NCBI RefSeq assembly: GCF_947258575.1
Contig: NZ_CAMYIV010000003.1
Coordinates: 62,001-126,000, forward strand
Source of the DNA: an uncultured Alcanivorax sp.
GTDB lineage: Bacteria; Pseudomonadota; Gammaproteobacteria; Pseudomonadales; Alcanivoracaceae
Direction of reading: 5' to 3'
Length of the DNA stretch: 64,000 nt
Shown: piece by piece, positions 46,171 through 55,208 of the stretch
How the letters are laid out: the number at the start of each line of letters is the position of its first letter
Numbering within the stretch: position 1 is the stretch's first letter
Made by a program: the position numbers and the translations under genes
The notes under the pieces: generated by a model
Told to the model about the DNA's origin: nothing
Database searches by the model: none
The model's input: only the letters and a program-made list of their open reading frames with translations

Positions 46171-47496
46171 ATGTCCGGTAAAGTCGGTTTCATCAGCCTG
46201 GGTTGCCCCAAGGCCCTGGTGGATTCTGAGCGTATTCTGACCCAGCTTCGCACGGAAGGCTATGACGTCACATCCAGCTACGATGATGCGGACGTGGTGG
46301 TGGTCAACACCTGTGGTTTTATCGACGATGCCAAGGCCGAATCCCTGGACACCATTGGCGAAGCACTCAGCGAAAACGGCAAGGTGATTGTCACAGGCTG
46401 CATGGGCGTGGAAGAGGACATCATTCGCAAGGTACATCCCTCGGTCCTGTCCGTCACTGGCCCGCAGCAATACGAACAGGTGGTTAACGCCGTTCACCAG
46501 GTGGTGCCTCCGAGCCAGAACCATGATCCTTTTCTCGATCTGGTCCCGCCACAGGGCATTAAACTGACTCCCCGCCATTACGCCTACCTGAAGATTTCCG
46601 AAGGCTGTAATCACAAATGCAGCTTCTGCATCATTCCCAGCATGCGCGGCAAACTGGATTCGCGCCCCATTGGCGATGTGATGGATGAAGCGGAGCGCCT
46701 GGTAAAATCCGGCGTGCAGGAGCTGCTGGTGATCAGCCAGGACACCAGCGCCTATGGAGTGGATCGCAAGTATCAGACCGGTTTCTGGCAGGGCATGCCA
46801 GTGAAGACCCGCATGCTGGAAATGTGTCAGGCCCTGGGCCAGCTCGGCGCCTGGGTACGCTTGCACTATGTGTACCCCTACCCCCATGTGGACGACATCA
46901 TCCCGATGATGGCCGAAGGTCATATCCTCCCCTATCTGGATATTCCCTTTCAGCACGCCAGCCCCAGCGTACTGAAAAACATGAAGCGCCCGGCCCATTC
47001 CGAAAACACCCTGGAGCGAATTCGTCGCTGGCGGGAGATCTGCCCGGACATCACCTTGCGCAGCACCTTTATCACCGGCTTTCCCGGTGAAACCGATGCG
47101 GATTTCGAGCTTCTACTGGACTGGCTGGAAGAAGCGCAACTGGACCGGGTGGGCTGTTTCACCTATTCCCCGGTGGACGGCGCCTCGGCCAATGCCCTGC
47201 CCGACCCGGTGGATCCGGACGTGGCGCAAGAACGCCGCGAGCGCTTCATGAACGTGCAGGCCCGTATCAGCGCCGCCAAACTGCAGAAGAAAATCGGCAA
47301 GACGCTGGAAGTGCTGGTGGACGAAGTGGATGAGGAAGGCGCTATCGCCCGCTCTCAGGCGGATGCGCCGGAGATCGACGGCCTGGTGTATCTCAACGGG
47401 CAAAGTGAGCTGAAGCCCGGCCAGCGGCTAATGGTGAATGTCGAGCACGCCGACGAGCATGACCTGTGGGGTACTCCGGTACCGTCCGGCCATTGA
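46171..47496 (+). CDS. rimO: Ribosomal protein S12 methylthiotransferase
   Basis: A 441-residue radical SAM enzyme adding a methylthio group to Asp89 of S12. The N-terminal domain has [20 protein letters not shown] and [14 protein letters not shown] and TGCMG for the auxiliary cluster; the radical SAM cluster is [15 protein letters not shown] near residue 148; a TRAM domain ends the protein. Full length. The transporter gene begins five bases after its stop. Confidence 0.97.
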   Translation: MSGKVGFISLGCPKALVDSERILTQLRTEGYDVTSSYDDADVVVVNTCGFIDDAKAESLDTIGEALSENGKVIVTGCMGVEEDIIRKVHPSVLSVTGPQQYEQVVNAVHQVVPPSQNHDPFLDLVPPQGIKLTPRHYAYLKISEGCNHKCSFCIIPSMRGKLDSRPIGDVMDEAERLVKSGVQELLVISQDTSAYGVDRKYQTGFWQGMPVKTRMLEMCQALGQLGAWVRLHYVYPYPHVDDIIPMMAEGHILPYLDIPFQHASPSVLKNMKRPAHSENTLERIRRWREICPDITLRSTFITGFPGETDADFELLLDWLEEAQLDRVGCFTYSPVDGASANALPDPVDPDVAQERRERFMNVQARISAAKLQKKIGKTLEVLVDEVDEEGAIARSQADAPEIDGLVYLNGQSELKPGQRLMVNVEHADEHDLWGTPVPSGH

Positions 47497-47500
47497 TCCG

Positions 47501-48346
47501 GTGAACGACCAGCCACTCAAAGGCGCTCTGCTACTGGTCCTCGGTGAGGGTCTACTGGCGGTGATGGCCGCCATGATCAAGCATCTGACCGATCACCTCG
47601 ACACCGAGGTGATCGTCTTTGCCCGCAATCTGTTCGGGCTGTTGATTCTGATTCCGATCATTGCCTCCCGTGGCGGTTTTGGCCAACTGCGCACCCGCTT
47701 TCTACACCTGCACATGATCCGTGGTTTTACCGGGGTCACTGCCATGTTCTGTTTCTTCTACACCATTGGTCACATTGCTCTGGCAGAAGCCGTACTGGTG
47801 AAAATGACCGTGCCCTTTTTTCTGCCCATCGTGGCCTGGTTGTGGCTGCGGGAGGTAATCAGTCTGCGCACCTGGCTGGCCATCATCGGAGGGTTTGCCG
47901 GGGTTGCCGTGATCATGGATGTCAGCAGTGGCAGCGTGAATCCGGTGATGTGGGTAGCGCTGGCCGGCGCCGCCATCATGAGTGTGGCCAAGGTCAGCAT
48001 CCGGCGCATGGCCGTATCGGAGCCGGCGCAACGGGTCGTCTTCTATTTCGCCCTGTTCGCGACCCTGTTTTCCGCCCTGCCCCTGCCCTGGGCCAGCACC
48101 CTGCCCGCCGGCACCGATTATCTGTGGTTGTTCGCCATCGGCCTGGTAGCCACCGGCGGGCAATACGCCATGACTACCGCCTACCAGATCGCTCGCCCGG
48201 GTCAGGTGGGTGTCTACAACTACTCCTCAGTCGTCTGGGCCGCACTACTGGGCTGGATGTTCTGGGGCGAAACCCTGGTACTGACCACCCTGATCGGCAC
48301 CCTGCTAATTGTCGCCGCCGGCGTCTGGAATCTGAAAAGCCGCTAG
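47501..48346 (+). CDS. EamA/DMT-family transporter
   Basis: A 281-residue inner-membrane protein with about ten membrane segments and two EamA repeats (GLLILIPIIASRGGF, FLPIVAWLWLREVISLRTWL; YSSVVWAALLGWMFWGETLV). The GTG at 47501 is used as start because a start at 47438 would overlap rimO by 59 bases. Family members export small metabolites; the substrate here is unknown. Confidence 0.88.
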   Translation: MNDQPLKGALLLVLGEGLLAVMAAMIKHLTDHLDTEVIVFARNLFGLLILIPIIASRGGFGQLRTRFLHLHMIRGFTGVTAMFCFFYTIGHIALAEAVLVKMTVPFFLPIVAWLWLREVISLRTWLAIIGGFAGVAVIMDVSSGSVNPVMWVALAGAAIMSVAKVSIRRMAVSEPAQRVVFYFALFATLFSALPLPWASTLPAGTDYLWLFAIGLVATGGQYAMTTAYQIARPGQVGVYNYSSVVWAALLGWMFWGETLVLTTLIGTLLIVAAGVWNLKSR

Positions 48347-48474
48347 GGAACTCCTCAATCAATACCGAAAGACGAGCGTCGAGAATCTATTGGATATTGG
48401 CCCGCAGAGAAGGACACGAGGCGACAAAATCCCCTATGCTCGTGGGTCGGCAAAACAACAAACGGGATTTGTGC

Positions 48475-49425
48475 ATGCATTCATTGAAACTCAGCCTGCT
48501 GTTGATCAGCACTATCATCCTTTGCGGCTGCGACGGACTGGCCAAATGGGCCTACGAGAGCGGCTTGAGCCTGGAAAAGGGTCGCGCCGGCCTGACAGAC
48601 CAGACCCTGGAAACCCGCGATGGCATTCAATGGCATCTGCTACGCAGTGAAGGCCAGAACGACAAGCCGGCGGTATTGTTGATTCACGGTTTCGGCGCCG
48701 ATTCCAGTAACTGGGTACGCTTCGTCAACGAACTGGAAGGCGACTTTCACTTTGTCGTTCCAGACCTGCCGGGTCATGGCGAAACCACCCGTAACACGGA
48801 GCTGGATTACACCATGGCAGCCCAGGCCGAGCGCCTGGTGACTCTGATGGAAACCCTGGAAATTCCGGCCTATCACGTAGCCGGCAATTCCATGGGCGGC
48901 GCCATCACCCTGGCTCTGGCGCAAGCAGCACCCGAGCGGGTGCTTTCCATGGGGCTGGTGGATTCTGCCGGGCTGACTCGCCAGACCCAGGAGTTCAGCT
49001 CACTACTGGCAACCAGTGACAGCAACCCGCTGATACCGCGCAGCCCGGAACAATTCCACACCACGCTAAAGTGGGCCATGGAAGACGCACCTTATATCCC
49101 GGAATTCTTCATCGATATCATGGGCGCGAAAAAGGCGCAGAACGCTCCTGTGGCCGACAAGATCTGGAAGGATATGGACACTGACCCGGGAGTCAGCCTT
49201 GAAGGCACCGGCAAATTGGCCAGCCTGAAGCAACCGGCACTGGTTCTCTGGGGCCGGGAGGATCGCTTGTTAGGCGTGGACAACGTGGAGGTTTTCCTCA
49301 AGGAACTACCCAAAGCCCGGGCGGTGATTCTCGATGGTATCGGCCACGTGCCCATGGCAGAAGCCCCGACCAAAAGCGCCGATGCTTTCCGGGTATTCTG
49401 GCGGGAAGCCCAATCAGGCTCCTGA
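48475..49425 (+). CDS. Lipoprotein alpha/beta hydrolase
   Basis: A 316-residue hydrolase. The signal LSLLLISTIILCGC ends at Cys19, with Asp at +2, which in Enterobacteria keeps lipoproteins in the inner membrane. The hydrolase domain shows LLIHGFGADSSNWVRFVNEL, the nucleophile in VAGNSMGGAITLALAQ, an acid in WGREDRLLGVDN, and the His in DGIGHVPMAEAP. Esterase or lipase activity on small lipids is likely; substrate unknown. The reading frame is open far upstream inside the transporter gene, but the ATG at 48475 with a lipobox is the credible start. Confidence 0.88.
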   Translation: MHSLKLSLLLISTIILCGCDGLAKWAYESGLSLEKGRAGLTDQTLETRDGIQWHLLRSEGQNDKPAVLLIHGFGADSSNWVRFVNELEGDFHFVVPDLPGHGETTRNTELDYTMAAQAERLVTLMETLEIPAYHVAGNSMGGAITLALAQAAPERVLSMGLVDSAGLTRQTQEFSSLLATSDSNPLIPRSPEQFHTTLKWAMEDAPYIPEFFIDIMGAKKAQNAPVADKIWKDMDTDPGVSLEGTGKLASLKQPALVLWGREDRLLGVDNVEVFLKELPKARAVILDGIGHVPMAEAPTKSADAFRVFWREAQSGS

Positions 49426-49441
49426 TTCTTCTTTACCGTCG

Positions 49442-50689
49442 CTACGTTGACTGGGCCTGCCGCTGCTCCGGCGGTGTCCAGTCAAACGGCACCTGATAGC
49501 TCATCAGGAAACCACCCAGGGTAATCAGTACCCGCGAGATACCGATATAGGAATCGGGAATACTGATTCGCTCTTCACGGAAGCGCTGCATCAACTCCCC
49601 CATCGCCGCTACCGGCCCCTGCTGGTTGACCTTGTCAGTCAGCACAAAGAGAGCCAGCTCTTTCAATGTTTCCGGGCTTCCGCCTTTAAAACCTGCCTGA
49701 ACAAACAGCTCGCCGATATCCACATCCCCTTCAAAGCCCATCAGGCCGTACAGCAACCGTGAGTAACGACGCACTTCATCCGGCGTCAGCACGCCGATGG
49801 CACCGAAATCCAGAATCACTACCTGGCCCTGGTCGTTGACCAGGAAATTGCCCGGGTGCGGATCCGCCTGGTAGACCCCGAAACGGGTCACTTGCTGCAG
49901 GTAGCTGGTTAACAGTACCGAGAGCAGGTCCCTGGCCTGTTCCGGATTCGCATCCAGGTGGTTACGCAACCTTGCGCCATGTTCCCAGCTGGTCACCAGA
50001 ATGCGTTCACTGCACAGGTCATCGATCAAATCGGGAATACGAATACGGGCATGATGGGGCTGGCGGGAAAAACGCCGGGTGTTGGCGGCCTCATTACGAA
50101 AATCCAGTTCCATGGCGGTCATGATCAGCAGCTGCTCTATAGCCTGCTTCAGATCAAATTCCCGAAACCGGGGTGCAGCAATCGCCGCCAGGACCTCAAA
50201 CACCTTGGCATCCTGCTCGAACAGTTTCTTCACCCCAGGCAAACGCACCTTGATCGCCACATCGGTGCCGTCTTCCAGGCGCGCGCGATGCACTTGAGCG
50301 ATGGAGGCTACCGCCACCGGGTTCTCGTCAACCCAGCGAAAAGCGTCACGCCAGTCAGCACCCAGGGATCGTTTCAGGGCAGCGTCAATCCGTGAAAAAG
50401 GCACCGGTGCCGCGTCATTCTGCAATTGCTGAAACGCTTCAATATATTCCTGCGGCAGCACGTCTGGCCGACAACTGAAGAACTGGGCTGCCTTCACCCA
50501 GAAAGCACCATTACGTCGACACAGGGCAGTGACAATCTCGGCTCCCCGGCAGTGGCGCTGGTGGCGATCATCCTTGCCCACGCCCCCCGCATAGATCGCC
50601 GCCACACGGGCCATGGCCGTCAGTGCCCGTAAATACCGGGAACGGCCCCCAGCCAGGCCACTGACGCCGGCGATACTTTTCTTCATCAT
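49442..50689 (-). CDS. UbiB/ABC1-family atypical kinase with altered KxGQ motif
   Basis: A 415-residue protein of the UbiB/COQ8/AarF family. Kinase-like elements are intact: AVASIAQVHRARLEDGTDVA, invariant Lys in AIKVRLPG, Glu in MELDFRNEAAN, DPHPGNFLVND and VILDFGAIG. The family-defining KxGQ, which occludes the active site, is changed to K-A-A-Q (residues 66-69). It lacks the two C-terminal membrane segments of the second family member at 56624. Role unclear; relatives act in quinone or lipid metabolism. Confidence 0.85.
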   Translation of the reverse strand: MMKKSIAGVSGLAGGRSRYLRALTAMARVAAIYAGGVGKDDRHQRHCRGAEIVTALCRRNGAFWVKAAQFFSCRPDVLPQEYIEAFQQLQNDAAPVPFSRIDAALKRSLGADWRDAFRWVDENPVAVASIAQVHRARLEDGTDVAIKVRLPGVKKLFEQDAKVFEVLAAIAAPRFREFDLKQAIEQLLIMTAMELDFRNEAANTRRFSRQPHHARIRIPDLIDDLCSERILVTSWEHGARLRNHLDANPEQARDLLSVLLTSYLQQVTRFGVYQADPHPGNFLVNDQGQVVILDFGAIGVLTPDEVRRYSRLLYGLMGFEGDVDIGELFVQAGFKGGSPETLKELALFVLTDKVNQQGPVAAMGELMQRFREERISIPDSYIGISRVLITLGGFLMSYQVPFDWTPPEQRQAQST

Positions 50690-50812
50690 CAGGCTTTATT
50701 CATTATGGTTATTCACCGGAAATCGGTTTGCCCAGAGTAAGCCGCATAGATACGGCTTGAAACCCGTCGGCCTTGACCGTACTGTTTCTAGCTTTGCCGC
50801 TGGTGAGCGATT

Positions 50813-51448
50813 ATGTCAGGAACAGTTATACGCGCTGGAGAGCCGCATACCATTCGCACTCGCGGCATTACTCTGCTGCGTTCCGGCCACCGGGAAATCC
50901 GCCGCCTGAAACGTGCAAACCACACCCCTTCCATTCATGGCAACAAGGTCTGGAACTCCAGCTTCCTTATCATGGACCACCTGACCCGCCGAAAAATGTC
51001 CGCCGAAGAGCATATGATGGATATTGGCTGCGGTTGGGGGCCCCTCTCCATCTTTGCCGCCAAGCGTTTCGGTTGCCGGGTCACAGCCGTTGATGCAGAT
51101 CCGGATGTGTTCCCCTATCTGGACCTGCATGCCCAGATCAACAAGGTCCGGATTGACCAACAGCAGGATAGCTTCGAGAAGCTCACCCAAAAGCGCCTGG
51201 CCGATGTGGATATCATTGCCGGTGCCGACATCTGTTTCTGGGATGAACTGACTCCGGTGCTTTTCAACCTCATCCGCCGGGGACTGCGCAGTGGCGTCAA
51301 ACAGGTGATCATCGCGGACCCGGGCCGCTCACCGTTCTATGCCCTGGCAGAAAAATGCGAGAATGCCGGGATGGATGCCCGTGTGGTGGAGCGCCGGACA
51401 AAAACCCCGAAAGTCCTCAGTGCGGATCTGTTGATTATAAATCGCTAA
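50813..51448 (+). CDS. Class I SAM-dependent methyltransferase
   Basis: A 211-residue protein with SAM motif I MMDIGCGWGPLSIFAAKRFG near residues 67-86, and an acidic VTAVDADPD as motif II. FLIMDHLTRRKMSAEEH and VIIADPGRSPFYALAEKCE resemble the protein/small-molecule methyltransferases of the METTL/NNT group. Substrate unknown. It is divergent from the UbiB-like gene and 109 bases before lon. Confidence 0.82.
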   Translation: MSGTVIRAGEPHTIRTRGITLLRSGHREIRRLKRANHTPSIHGNKVWNSSFLIMDHLTRRKMSAEEHMMDIGCGWGPLSIFAAKRFGCRVTAVDADPDVFPYLDLHAQINKVRIDQQQDSFEKLTQKRLADVDIIAGADICFWDELTPVLFNLIRRGLRSGVKQVIIADPGRSPFYALAEKCENAGMDARVVERRTKTPKVLSADLLIINR

Positions 51449-51557
51449 CCCAGCGGCCTGCGATGCACCCAACATGCGGTGCCCGCCGGTGCCGCACTAT
51501 TGATTTTTCGCACGTCGCCACCATGTTGTTTCCACGCTGAATGGAAGTGACAACATT

Positions 51558-53930
51558 ATGAGCCAAGACGATAGCAATACTGTTGAGCAACCCTCTAGCA
51601 GCCTGGCACTGCCTGACCAGCTGAAACCCCAACGCATCTACCTGATTCCCGTCCAGCACCGGCCTTTCATGCCGGGGCTGGTACAACCGGTGATGCTGGA
51701 CAAGGAACGCTGGCAGGCCACCCTGGAACGAGTCAGTCAGACCCCACACCAGTCGCTCGGGCTGGTCTATGTCGGCGAGAACGACCCGGATTCGGTGACG
51801 CCCGAAGATTTCCCGGAATACGGCTGCCTGGTCAAGGTCCATGCCCTTAATGAAGAAAACGACCAGTTCCAGCTGGTGGCCCAGGGCACCACGCGATTTC
51901 GTATTGAAAACTGGCTGACCCGCAAGCGGCCCTTCATGACCGAAGTCAGCTACCCGGAGCCCCGAACCGAAGCGGATGAAACCATCCGCGCCTTCGGCAT
52001 GGCCATTATCAATACCATCCGCGAGCTGTTGCCTCTGAATCCGCTTTACAATGAAGGGCTGCGTCACTATCTACAGAATTTCTCCCCCAGCGACCCTTCT
52101 CCGCTGACTGACTTCGCAGCGGCGCTGACCAGCGCCAACGGCGTGGAACTGCAGGCCATTCTGGAAACCGTGCCGCTGAAACCGCGCATGGAGAAAGTCC
52201 TCACCCTGGTCAAGAAAGAACTGGAGGTGGCCCGGCTGCAGAGCCAGATTTCCGAAGAGGTCAACGAGAAGGTCAGCCAGCATCAGCGCGATTTTTTCCT
52301 CCGCGAGCAACTCAAGATCATCCAGCGCGAGCTCGGCCTGAGCAAGGATGACAAGACCGCCGAAGCAGAGGAATTCCGCGAACGCATGAGCGCCCTGTCG
52401 CCGCCAGAATCTGTACAGAAACGTTTTGACGACGAGCTGCAAAAGCTATCGGTGCTGGAAACCGGCTCACCGGAATATGGCGTTACCCGCAACTATCTGG
52501 ACTGGCTCACCAGCGTACCCTGGGGCCAATACAGCGACGATAATCTGGATCTGAAACATGCCCGGCAGATCCTGGAAGCCCACCACAGCGGCCTGGATGA
52601 TGTGAAGGACCGGATGGTGGAATTCCTGGCCGTGGGCGCCCTGCGTGGCGAGGTCAAAGGGTCCATTATCCTGCTGGTGGGTCCACCGGGTGTGGGCAAG
52701 ACCAGCATCGGTAAATCCGTCGCCGATGCCCTGGACCGCAAATTCTATCGATTCAGCCTGGGCGGCATGCGCGACGAAGCCGAGATCAAGGGCCATCGGC
52801 GCACTTACATCGGCGCTATGCCCGGCAAGCTGGTGCAGGCTCTCAAGGAAACCGGCACCGCCAATCCGGTGATCATGCTCGACGAGGTGGACAAGCTCGG
52901 GCAGTCTTTCCAGGGTGATCCGGCATCGGCCCTGCTGGAAGTGCTGGACCCGGAACAGAACCAGGATTTTCTCGACCACTACCTGGACGAACGGCTGGAC
53001 CTGAGCCACGCCCTGTTCATCTGCACCGCCAACACCATGGACAGCATTCCCGGGCCCTTGCTGGACCGCATGGAAGTGATCCGACTGTCCGGTTATATCA
53101 CCGAAGAGAAAGTGCAGATCGCGCGCCAGCATTTGTGGCCCCGAGCTCTGGAACGTGCCGGCGTAAAACGCGGCCAGTTGCGCATCAGCGACAGCGCCCT
53201 GCGCCAGATCGTCGAAGGTTATGCCCGTGAAGCCGGGGTCCGTAATCTGGAAAAACAGCTCAACAAAATCATCCGCAAAGCGGCGGTGAAGCTGCTGGCC
53301 GGGGAAAAGAAACTGAGCGTGTCCGGCAAGAACCTGGCGGATTTTCTCGGCCAACCTTACTTCCAGACCGAGAAGACCCAGCGAGGCGTGGGCGTGGTAA
53401 CCGGCCTGGCATGGACATCCATGGGGGGCGCCACGCTCTCCGTGGAAGCCAGCCAGGTGCACAGCAAGCAACGGGGCTTCAAGCTCACCGGCCAGCTTGG
53501 CGATGTCATGAAAGAGTCCGCGGAGATTGCCTACAGCTATGTAGCCAGCCATCTGCGCGATTACGGGCTGAGAGAGGAGCGCCTGGATGAAGCCTTTCTC
53601 CATCTCCATGTGCCGGAAGGGGCAACCCCCAAGGATGGCCCCAGTGCCGGCATCACCATGGCAAGCGCCCTGCTGTCGCTACTGCTGAAAAAGCGTCTGC
53701 CGCGCAAAGTGGCCATGACCGGCGAGCTGACCCTCACCGGCCAGGTACTGGCGGTGGGCGGCATCCGCGAAAAAATCATCGCCGCCCGGCGAGTGGGTAT
53801 TCGTGAGGTGATTTTGCCGGACGCCTGCCAGCGGGATTTCGATGAACTGCCGGGGTACCTGAAAGACGGACTCACCGTGCATTTTGCCAAGCAGTATGAT
53901 GATGTCTTTCAGGTACTCTGGGGTAAATGA
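51558..53930 (+). CDS. lon: ATP-dependent protease Lon
   Basis: A 790-residue LonA-type protease. An N-terminal substrate domain (RIYLIPVQHRPFMPGLVQPV) is followed by a coiled region, the AAA+ domain with Walker A LVGPPGVGKTSIGKSVADAL near residue 373 and Walker B NPVIMLDEVDKLG, and the protease domain with catalytic Ser in PKDGPSAGITMA (about residue 695) and Lys in GGIREKIIAA (about 738). It degrades damaged and regulatory proteins. The N-domain differs from that of E. coli Lon, so it may be a second Lon paralogue. Confidence 0.95.
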   Translation: MSQDDSNTVEQPSSSLALPDQLKPQRIYLIPVQHRPFMPGLVQPVMLDKERWQATLERVSQTPHQSLGLVYVGENDPDSVTPEDFPEYGCLVKVHALNEENDQFQLVAQGTTRFRIENWLTRKRPFMTEVSYPEPRTEADETIRAFGMAIINTIRELLPLNPLYNEGLRHYLQNFSPSDPSPLTDFAAALTSANGVELQAILETVPLKPRMEKVLTLVKKELEVARLQSQISEEVNEKVSQHQRDFFLREQLKIIQRELGLSKDDKTAEAEEFRERMSALSPPESVQKRFDDELQKLSVLETGSPEYGVTRNYLDWLTSVPWGQYSDDNLDLKHARQILEAHHSGLDDVKDRMVEFLAVGALRGEVKGSIILLVGPPGVGKTSIGKSVADALDRKFYRFSLGGMRDEAEIKGHRRTYIGAMPGKLVQALKETGTANPVIMLDEVDKLGQSFQGDPASALLEVLDPEQNQDFLDHYLDERLDLSHALFICTANTMDSIPGPLLDRMEVIRLSGYITEEKVQIARQHLWPRALERAGVKRGQLRISDSALRQIVEGYAREAGVRNLEKQLNKIIRKAAVKLLAGEKKLSVSGKNLADFLGQPYFQTEKTQRGVGVVTGLAWTSMGGATLSVEASQVHSKQRGFKLTGQLGDVMKESAEIAYSYVASHLRDYGLREERLDEAFLHLHVPEGATPKDGPSAGITMASALLSLLLKKRLPRKVAMTGELTLTGQVLAVGGIREKIIAARRVGIREVILPDACQRDFDELPGYLKDGLTVHFAKQYDDVFQVLWGK

Positions 53931-54021
53931 GTTGAGAGAAACGAGTGATGCGTAGCGAAAGGCAAAAACGGACTGAGGTCCCGGAGTCAGTATCTCTGCG
54001 ATCTCAACGACGAATTGCCCG

Positions 54022-54699
54022 ATGAATTCACCGGCCGACAAACCCTACTATATCGTGCCCACCTGCCATGAGCGGGTGGGCACGGTGTACAGGGACGAGC
54101 ATATTTTGCTGGTCAACAAACCGGCCTATCTGCTCAGTGTGCCGGGGCGCGCACCGGAAAATCAGGACTGCGCCGTGCGACGCCTGGCCCGCAAGGATCC
54201 AGACATACGCCTGGTCCACCGGCTGGATCTGGATACCTCCGGCATCATGGTGTTCGCCCTGACCCGGCCAGCGCAAAGCCAGCTCAGCCGCCTGTTCCAG
54301 CAACGTACCGTGAAAAAACGCTACCAGGCTGTGGTTCATGGTCTGGTGGAAAGGGAGCGTGGCAGCATCGAACTGCCGCTGATTCCGGACTGGCCCAACC
54401 GGCCACTGCAGAAGGTCTGTTACGACACCGGCAAAGCCGCCCTCACGCATTACCAGGTACTGGAGCGAGACATTGTCGGCAATCGCACCCGACTGGCACT
54501 CAGCCCGGTTACCGGCCGCAGCCACCAACTACGCATTCACTGTCGGGAGCTGGGCCACCCGATCATCGGCTGCGATATGTACGCGCCAGCGGAGATCGAG
54601 GCATTGAGCCCGAGACTGCTATTACACGCGGAGTGGCTAGCCTTCAACCACCCGATAACCGGGCTCTGGCAGGAATTCACCTCACCCTGCCCGTTTTAG
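54022..54699 (+). CDS. RluA-family pseudouridine synthase
   Basis: A 225-residue RNA pseudouridine synthase. The catalytic Asp lies in RLVHRLDLDTSGIMVFALT; PLQKVCYDTGKAALTHYQVL and SPVTGRSHQLRIHCRELGHP are the other motifs. The absence of an S4 domain and the length fit RluA (23S rRNA and tRNA) more than RluC/RluD. A single REP arm follows the stop. Confidence 0.92.
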   Translation: MNSPADKPYYIVPTCHERVGTVYRDEHILLVNKPAYLLSVPGRAPENQDCAVRRLARKDPDIRLVHRLDLDTSGIMVFALTRPAQSQLSRLFQQRTVKKRYQAVVHGLVERERGSIELPLIPDWPNRPLQKVCYDTGKAALTHYQVLERDIVGNRTRLALSPVTGRSHQLRIHCRELGHPIIGCDMYAPAEIEALSPRLLLHAEWLAFNHPITGLWQEFTSPCPF

Positions 54700-54732
54700 G
54701 GCCGGCTTCGCACCTCAAGCGGTGCTCCTACA
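54700..54732. repeat. Single REP arm after the pseudouridine synthase gene
   Basis: CACCTCAAGCGGTGCTCCTA matches the right arm of the REP at 19545-19624. No left arm is seen, so this is a relic. Confidence 0.6.
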
Positions 54733-54759
54733 GATAGCCGCTAATCCAGGTTTTAGTAG

Positions 54760-54777
54760 CTATTAACTATTCACTGT
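54760..54777. repeat. 18-base dispersed repeat, copy 1
   Basis: CTATTAACTATTCACTGT occurs here exactly, and in inverted orientation at 59104-59121. Both copies flank intergenic ends. Confidence 0.7.
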
Positions 54778-54795
54778 TAACTATTAACTGCCTTT

Positions 54796-55119
54796 TCAGT
54801 CCCAATCATCACCGTAGTCGTGCAGCAGCTCTTCCCCGGCCTTGATGGACTTCAGGGCCACCACGGTCAGGTCGTCATAGTAAGCCACGTTGGGCTTCTT
54901 GCCGTGGTTGATGAAACGTAGATCGCAGAGCACCCGGTAGCGCTCGTTGCCTTCGTCATCCAGCGATAACACATAAGGGCCATCTTTCTTGGCTACCTTG
55001 GTTTTACACAACCCCAGCTCGGTATCTTTCTTTATGCGCTGGGTGGCAAACAGACCACGACCATGGACGGCGCTATGGCGCACTTCCAGTAAATCGTCAC
55101 GGAGATAGGGTTTTGACAT
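54796..55119 (-). CDS. Small SET-domain protein
   Basis: A 107-residue protein, essentially a bare SET domain. LEVRHSAVHGRGLFATQRIK and RFINHGKKPNVAYYDDLTVV and GEELLHDYGDDWD match the SET motifs, including the knot sequence with Asn-His and the Tyr of DYGDDW. SET enzymes methylate protein lysines. It lacks the pre- and post-SET parts. Bacterial targets of such small SET proteins are mostly unknown. Confidence 0.88.
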   Translation of the reverse strand: MSKPYLRDDLLEVRHSAVHGRGLFATQRIKKDTELGLCKTKVAKKDGPYVLSLDDEGNERYRVLCDLRFINHGKKPNVAYYDDLTVVALKSIKAGEELLHDYGDDWD

Positions 55120-55208
55120 TTTTTCGCACTTTACGTTACTGACACAGCCATGGCATCTTGCCAGAAAAGCGGTAACAGTTGAAAAATTCGATGCAAGGGA
55201 TGCATGTC

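Noticed and set aside
47842-48474. A 211-codon extension in front of the lipoprotein hydrolase
   Set aside because: It runs inside the transporter gene in another frame and is Arg/Gly/His-rich as out-of-frame GC-rich DNA often is. The lipobox right after ATG 48475 marks the true start.
52467-53609. A 380-codon minus-strand frame
   Set aside because: It is the complement of the lon AAA+ and protease domains, whose motifs are intact on the plus strand.
55179-55208. A TTG start ten codons upstream for the dehalogenase fusion
   Set aside because: The ATG at 55209 has AAGGGA at ideal distance and family similarity begins there.
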